From assembly GCF_029626175.1 (NCBI RefSeq), contig NZ_JARUBM010000002.1, positions 7,296,501-7,360,500 on the forward strand: a stretch of 64,000 nucleotides of DNA. The letters run 5' to 3'. Position numbers and translations under genes: made by a program. The first letter of the stretch is position 1, and each line of letters opens with the position of its first letter. Below are positions 59,834 to 64,000 of this stretch, piece after piece. This stretch comes from Micromonospora sp. WMMD1082. GTDB lineage: Bacteria; Actinomycetota; Actinomycetes; Mycobacteriales; Micromonosporaceae. The notes beneath the pieces were generated by a model that saw only the letters and a list, made by a program, of their open reading frames with translations, was not told the origin of the DNA and did not search any database.

Positions 59834-60610
59834 TTAGCCGTGGGTGGTTAGGCCGCCGTCTACGGGGATCACGGCGCCGGTGAGGTAGGCGCCGGCCCGG
59901 GAGGCGAGGTAGATCGCGGTGCCGGCCATGTCCTCGGGTCGGCCGATCCGTCCAAGCGGCACCTGGGCCTCGATGGCCGCCCGGGTGCCGGGGTCGTCCA
60001 GCGCGAACGCCATCATCTTGCTCTCGAACGGTCCGGGCGCGATCGCGTTGACGGTGATCCGCTCGCCGGCCAACTGGTGGGCCAGGCTGCGGGTCAGCAT
60101 GTGCACCGCCGCCTTCGTGGCGGAGTAGGCGTACACCTCCATGGCCGGCACCCGGATGCCGTCGATGGAGCCGATGTTGATCACACGCGCCGGGTTGTCG
60201 GCGCCGGCGGCGGCACGCAGGGCCGGCAGCAGCGCGGTGGTCAGCTGGAACACCGCCTTGACGTTGACCGCCCACAGCTTGTCGAACGCGCTCTGCGGGT
60301 AGCTCTCCAGCGGTGCGCCCCAGGTGGCTCCGGCGTTGTTGACCAGCACGTCCAGCCTGTCGACCCGGTCCCGGACGGTCGCCGCCAGTTCCTGCGGGCC
60401 CCCGTCGCGGCCGAGGTCCACGGGGATCGCCTCGCAGCGGCCGGATCCGGACAGTTCCCGGGCCACGGCCTCGCAGACCTCGGCCTTGCGCGACGAGATG
60501 ATCACGTGTGCGCCGGCCGCGACGAAGCCTCGGGCGATCATCAACCCGATTCCCCGCGAGCCACCGGTGACCAGGACCGTCTTGCCGTCGACGGAAAACA
60601 GATCGCTCAT
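59834..60610 (-). CDS. Short-chain dehydrogenase/reductase
   Basis: A 258-residue classical SDR: NAD(P) motif TGGSRGIG near residues 17-24, NNAG, catalytic Ser in INIGSIDG, Tyr and Lys in YAYSATKAA, and a C-terminal GRPEDMAGTAIYLASRAGAYLTGAVIPVDGG. It is related to 3-oxoacyl-ACP reductase/gluconate 5-dehydrogenase-like enzymes. The ATG at 60610 (MSDLF) has GAGGGG at good spacing and is preferred to the ATG six bases upstream. A palindrome lies about 86 bases upstream, in the space shared with the divergent AraC gene. Confidence 0.94.
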   Translation of the reverse strand: MSDLFSVDGKTVLVTGGSRGIGLMIARGFVAAGAHVIISSRKAEVCEAVARELSGSGRCEAIPVDLGRDGGPQELAATVRDRVDRLDVLVNNAGATWGAPLESYPQSAFDKLWAVNVKAVFQLTTALLPALRAAAGADNPARVINIGSIDGIRVPAMEVYAYSATKAAVHMLTRSLAHQLAGERITVNAIAPGPFESKMMAFALDDPGTRAAIEAQVPLGRIGRPEDMAGTAIYLASRAGAYLTGAVIPVDGGLTTHG

Positions 60611-60695
60611 GCCCATCCCCTCACGAGCCGGCCGACCCGGCCGGATGTCAGGGCCGCCGCCAGAGGCCGCTCGGGCGCCACGACGACCAGATAGC

Positions 60696-60707
60696 TACCG
60701 ATCGGTA
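60696..60707. promoter_or_regulatory. Palindrome TACCGATCGGTA between SDR and AraC genes
   Basis: A perfect 12-base palindrome of the type bound by many TetR repressors, 86 bases upstream of the SDR start and 132 bases upstream of the AraC start. Which protein binds it is unknown; no TetR gene is adjacent. Confidence 0.5.
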
Positions 60708-60838
60708 ACCTAACCGCACGCCCGCACCGGGACAACCCCGAGCACCCGGAAGCGACCCCCGGGCCGAGTAAAGGACGCGACGATTACCCGGGCCGCAAGG
60801 GGTGCGTGCGGGCCGGTCGCGGGCTAACGTCGCAGGTG

Positions 60839-61738
60839 ATGGTCCCTTCCGGTCACCTCGTCACGGCCCTGCCCGATGCCGCCGCCGGTCCGGCCGGGAT
60901 CGATACGATCACACTCGGTGATCTGACTCCCGACCCCGGGTGGCGGCGACCGGTGCTGTTGGACCGTGAGCTGATCGTGCTGACCACGGGCGGTCACGGC
61001 CTCGCCGAGGTGGATTTCCGCGTCCTGCCCTGCCGGCCCGGCACACTGCTGCGGGTACGCGCCGGGCAGGTCCTGCGCTGCACGCTCCCCCAGCTGGACG
61101 CCACCGTGGTGCGCTGGCACCCGGAGGCGCTGCACGGGCTCGACGTCGACGCCGACGACGTGCCGACCTGGGTCCAGCTCGCCGGCGAGGACGAGGACGC
61201 GGTCATCAACGAGGTGAGCCAGCTGACCGTGGACTCCCGCCGGCACGCGGGCACGCCGGCCGCCCGCAGCCTGTTGCGCCATCAGCTGACCGTGCTGCTG
61301 CTGCGGCTGAGCATGCTGCCGTCCGGTGCGGGGCGGGCGGCGCGCCCCGAGGAGGACACCTTCCGTCGGTTGTGCCGGGAGGTGGAACGCGGCTACCAGC
61401 ACACCCGCCGGGTCGAGGACTATGCAGACCGGCTGGGTTGCTCGGTGCGTACCCTCACCCGGGCCTGCCTGGCAGTCACCGGGCGCAGCGCCAAGCAGGT
61501 GGTGGACGAGCGGGTCGCGCTCCAGGCCAGCCGGTTGCTCACCGCCACCGACGAGCCGGTCGCCCGGATCGGCCGGCAGCTCGGTTTCACCGAGCCGACC
61601 AACTTCGGCCGGTTCTTCACCCGCGAGGTCGGCGTCAGCCCCGGCGCGTTCCGGGCCGCCCGCGAGCAGCCCGCACCGGCACCGGTGGTGCGTCCCCGCC
61701 CGCCGGCCGACGCGCGTACCGGCGCCCACCGGGCGTGA
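60839..61738 (+). CDS. AraC-family transcriptional regulator
   Basis: A 299-residue regulator with an N-terminal cupin-like sensor (residues 20-110: LIVLTTGGHGLAEVDFRVLPCRPGTLLRVRAGQVLRC) and C-terminal double-HTH AraC domain: YADRLGCSVRTLTRACLAVTGRSAKQVVDERVALQASRLLTATDEPVARIGRQLGFTEPTNFGRFFTREVGVSPGAFR. The last 30 residues are Pro-rich. It is divergent from the SDR gene, its likely target. The start could be GTG 60836 or ATG 60839. The ligand is unknown. Confidence 0.92.
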   Translation: MVPSGHLVTALPDAAAGPAGIDTITLGDLTPDPGWRRPVLLDRELIVLTTGGHGLAEVDFRVLPCRPGTLLRVRAGQVLRCTLPQLDATVVRWHPEALHGLDVDADDVPTWVQLAGEDEDAVINEVSQLTVDSRRHAGTPAARSLLRHQLTVLLLRLSMLPSGAGRAARPEEDTFRRLCREVERGYQHTRRVEDYADRLGCSVRTLTRACLAVTGRSAKQVVDERVALQASRLLTATDEPVARIGRQLGFTEPTNFGRFFTREVGVSPGAFRAAREQPAPAPVVRPRPPADARTGAHRA

Positions 61739-61843
61739 CGGGCACGGCGTCCACCGGCCTGACGGACGCGGGCGGCGGCAGCACGCAGGCGATTCCGCCG
61801 GCCGGATGCCGCTCGACCGGCGCACGTTGGGCATGATGGCAGG

Positions 61844-62299
61844 GTGCAGATATCCGCGCGTGGTGACTACGCGGTACGGGCGGCACTGAGTCTCGCCGCC
61901 GCGTACCCGTCGTTGCTGTCCACCCAGGCCATCTCCGCGGAGCAGGACATGCCCCGCAAGTTCCTCGAGGCGGTCCTGGCCGATCTACGCCGGGCCGGCA
62001 TCGTCCGGGCCCAGCGGGGCGCGGAGGGCGGCTACGCCCTGGCCCAGCCGCCCCGCGAGGTGACCATCGGCGCGGTGCTGCGGGCCGTCGAGGGGCCACT
62101 GGCCGGCGTACGCGGCCTGCGTCCGGAGGAGACGAAGTACGAAGGGGTGGCCGAGCACCTACCGGAGTTCTGGGTGGCGGTCCGCGCCTCGCTGCGGCGG
62201 GTGGTCGACGAGGTGAGCCTGGCGGACGTCGTCAACGGTCGGCTGCCGACCCATGTCCGGCGGCTGACCACCCTGCCCGACGCCTGGGAACCGCGCTGA
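61844..62299 (+). CDS. Rrf2-family regulator
   Basis: A 151-residue Rrf2 protein: MQISARGDYAVRAALSLAAAYPSLLSTQAISAEQDMPRKFLEAVLADLRRAGIVRAQRGAEGGYALAQPPREVTIGAVLRAVEGPLAGV. It contains no cysteine at all, so it cannot bind an iron-sulfur cluster and probably senses something else, like the cysteine-free Rrf2 proteins of other actinomycetes. GTG at 61844 has GGCAGG upstream. No target is evident; the neighbours are an AraC gene and a short DUF4236 gene. Confidence 0.92.
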   Translation: MQISARGDYAVRAALSLAAAYPSLLSTQAISAEQDMPRKFLEAVLADLRRAGIVRAQRGAEGGYALAQPPREVTIGAVLRAVEGPLAGVRGLRPEETKYEGVAEHLPEFWVAVRASLRRVVDEVSLADVVNGRLPTHVRRLTTLPDAWEPR

Positions 62300-62419
62300 T
62301 CCCCGCCGCCACGTCGCGTGGTTCGGGTTGGCGGGTTCACTGCGGACCGTCTTGTTTGCCGGGTCGGCGTTACGGGCATCTTCGAGCGCGCAGGGGGACG
62401 TGACGAAGGGAGGCCCGCG

Positions 62420-62599
62420 ATGGGTCTGATGTTGCGCAAGCGCAAGAAGTTCGGGCCGCTGATCCTCAACTTCACGCAGAACGGCTTCTCATCCTGGAGC
62501 ATCAAGCTCGGCCGGTGGTCCTGGAACTCCCGAGCCAGGGCGCACCGCGTCGACCTGCCGGGGCCGCTGCACTGGAAGCAGGACAAGTCCGGGACGTGA
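62420..62599 (+). CDS. DUF4236-type small protein
   Basis: A 59-residue basic protein: MGLMLRKRKKFGPLILNFTQNGFSSWSIKLGRWSWNSRARAHRVDLPGPLHWKQDK. Its pattern (basic start, FGPLILNFTQNGFSSWSIKLG, R...VDLPGP) corresponds to DUF4236, a tiny beta-rich module of unknown function. GGGAGG precedes the ATG. It stands alone before a 500-base noncoding stretch. Confidence 0.8.
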   Translation: MGLMLRKRKKFGPLILNFTQNGFSSWSIKLGRWSWNSRARAHRVDLPGPLHWKQDKSGT

Positions 62600-62810
62600 G
62601 GTCCCGGGATCGAGCGGGGCGCCGGAGTTCACCGGCGCCCCGCTCGGCGTCTGCGCCAACCGTCAGCGACCGGATCACCGCCCCATCGCGTCAACCGGGT
62701 CGGCGTTGCCATAGCAGCTCAGCCGTCACCGTCCGCTACCACGACACCTCACCTCGCCAGGTGACTGTTCGTAACGGCAGCACCTCCCACCCCCACCCCA
62801 CATGCGCACG

Positions 62811-62932
62811 CTTTGCTCTGCTTCAACCCACGCAACAGGCCCTGAGCTGCACTGACGCGGGCCCTCACTCAGCGCCGCAGCGAGCCGGTCGACGCGGATA
62901 GTAACCGTTGCGTGGGTTGAAGCAGAGCAAAG
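62811..62932. repeat. 26-base perfect inverted repeat (possible MITE or REP element)
   Basis: Arms at 62811-62836 and 62907-62932 are exact reverse complements over 26 bases, separated by 70 bases, in the 503-base gap after DUF4236. The arm begins CTTTGCTCTGCTTCAACC. The total of 122 bases and terminal inverted repeats fit a miniature transposable element. No target-site duplication was recognised. The rest of 62600-63102 shows no convincing gene. Confidence 0.8.
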
Positions 62933-63054
62933 GAAGCGAGTGGGAGTCAGGTCGGGGAAGGGCGGAACTACGCGACGTAACGATCGTAGGTGCGTGCGGG
63001 CCGGGCCAGGTTGGGCTGGGCTGGTCGCCGGCGGGCGCGGTGCGCGGCTGGGCC

Positions 63055-63104
63055 GCCGTGAACCGTGCCAGCGCGCGTCGCCGTGGACCGTGCCAGCGCG
63101 CGTC
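63055..63104. repeat. Tandem duplication, two 25-base units
   Basis: Two 25-base copies (63055-63079 and 63080-63104) differ at a single base and share ACCGTGCCAGCGCGCGTC. The second copy ends at the stop codon of the leftward hypothetical gene. Confidence 0.85.
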
Positions 63105-63966
63105 AGGTAGCTGACCGGGCGGGCGTGATCAGTACGTCGCCGGCGAGCCGGCCGTGTTCCGGTGCCCGGGTCACCCGACCCTCGTCGAGCAACGTGGTCA
63201 GCGCCCGCACCGCGTCCACGGCCCGGTACGCCGTGTCGGTCACGGCGTACCGACGCAGTTCGGTGACCGTGCGCGGGCCGCGCCGGGTCAGTTCGTCCAG
63301 CAGGGCACGACCCAACGGGGCGGGATCCGCCTCCGGCGCGGGTGACAGCGGTGCGCCGTGCGGGTCACGGAGCCGCAGCCCGGTCGCCCACAGGCTCTCC
63401 TTCACCGCCTCCAGGCTGCGGTCCGAACCGGTGCCGAAGCCGAGCCGCCGGTCGGCGTCGACCAGCTCGACCTCGGTGGCCAGCGGGAACCCGGCATCGA
63501 CCAGCGCGGAGCGCAGTGGGATGCCCGCGCCGGCGACCACCAGCGCCTCGGCGGGCCGGCCGGTCGCGGCGGCGGTGAGGGCCACCGGGTCCACCGGACC
63601 GCCGGCCTCCAGGTAGGACAGCACCGGCGCACCGGCGGCGCCGGCCGCACGCAGCGCCACCGGCAGCCGGCCGGTGTCACCGGGCATCAGGTGTACGGCC
63701 ACGTCGGCCGGTAGTCCCACCTCGGCGTCACCGAGCCGGGCCGGCAGGTCCACGGTTCCGTCGGCGAGCACCAGGACGGTGAGCCGGCAGCCGCGCCGCG
63801 GCGCGACATGCTCGCCGACCAGCCGCAGGGTCTCCTCGGCGAGGCGCGGGACGCTGCCGTCGTACCCGAGAACGACGGTGGCCCGCCGGGCGCGGTGCAG
63901 CGCGGCCGGCACCCAGCTGTCCAGGTGCCGGAGGAACAGCTCGTGACCTACGGTGTCGATCGGCAT
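63103..63966 (-). CDS. Conserved hypothetical protein
   Basis: A 287-residue protein. The N-terminal two thirds look like an alpha/beta domain with DSWVPAALHRARRATVVLGYDGSVPRLAEETLRLVGEHVAPRRGCRLTVLVLADG, and the C-terminal 70 residues form a winged-helix-like segment, LGRALLDELTRRGPRTVTELRRYAVTDTAYRAVDAVRALTTLLDEGRVTRAPEHG. I do not recognise the family; it could be a DNA-binding or regulatory protein of actinomycetes. The ATG start is at 63966, near the window end; context upstream is outside view. Confidence 0.75.
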   Translation of the reverse strand: MPIDTVGHELFLRHLDSWVPAALHRARRATVVLGYDGSVPRLAEETLRLVGEHVAPRRGCRLTVLVLADGTVDLPARLGDAEVGLPADVAVHLMPGDTGRLPVALRAAGAAGAPVLSYLEAGGPVDPVALTAAATGRPAEALVVAGAGIPLRSALVDAGFPLATEVELVDADRRLGFGTGSDRSLEAVKESLWATGLRLRDPHGAPLSPAPEADPAPLGRALLDELTRRGPRTVTELRRYAVTDTAYRAVDAVRALTTLLDEGRVTRAPEHGRLAGDVLITPARSAT

Positions 63967-64000
63967 CCTGCCGTTCTACCGCAACCGGCGGCGACGGCGG

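Overview
The window looks like the chromosome of a sporulating, mycelial actinomycete, most likely a Micromonosporaceae member (Micromonospora-like). The evidence is uniformly high GC, GTG starts, an SsgA-family protein, XRE/DUF397 pairs, DUF5954, and secreted plant-polymer enzymes (GH11 xylanase with CBM2, AA10 LPMO). The genus is inferred, not proven.

Layout. 1-7.8 kb: ordinary chromosome with an MFS transporter end, aldonolactone oxidase, ASRT-like protein, VKOR/DsbA disulfide pair, CDF metal exporter, GNAT, FAD oxidoreductase and BASS transporter. 7.97-26.04 kb: a SigE-type ECF sigma factor gene split in two by a 17.5 kb integrative conjugative element (8397-25864). Joining the two halves across a shared AC dinucleotide restores one open frame of 200 codons. 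The element carries a large serine recombinase, a repeat-rich putative origin next to a replication-relaxation protein, a two-gene conjugation ATPase module, a sigma-like regulator, a graspetide (ATP-grasp RiPP) cluster, two XRE regulators, several small Cys-containing or duplicated proteins, an XRE/DUF397 pair, a DUF2637 membrane protein and a DUF6907 protein.

Graspetide cluster (17.5-19.85 kb): a 74-residue precursor, an ATP-grasp ester/amide ligase and a PIMT-like methyltransferase, the gene set known from aspartimide-containing graspetides such as fuscimiditide. The precursor C-terminus shows Thr52/54/56 mirrored by Asp70/68/66 around a loop containing Asp60-Asn61, so a nested hairpin with an aspartimide in the loop can be predicted.

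26-37.6 kb: the sigma factor's translationally coupled membrane partner, an SRPBCC protein, a single-chain eukaryote-like acyl-CoA carboxylase of 1835 residues, a DEAD-box helicase, and a PadR/membrane-protein pair with a clear operator. 37.6-54.6 kb: secreted polymer-degrading enzymes (GH11-CBM2, AA10 LPMO, Cip1-like protein, trypsin-like protease). The LPMO and the Cip1-like gene share a CebR-type operator. Among them lie signalling and redox genes: GGDEF, Rrf2, NDH-2-like, SigJ-like, TetR/acyl-CoA oxidase, YciI/sigma and pirin/HxlR.

54.6-64 kb: DUF5954, an XRE-TPR regulator with two coupled Cys-rich small proteins, a tRNA-Val(CAC) beside a frameshifted tyrosine-recombinase remnant, a PGPGW membrane protein, an SsgB-like protein, SDR, AraC and Rrf2 regulators, DUF4236, two intergenic inverted repeats and a hypothetical protein at the end.
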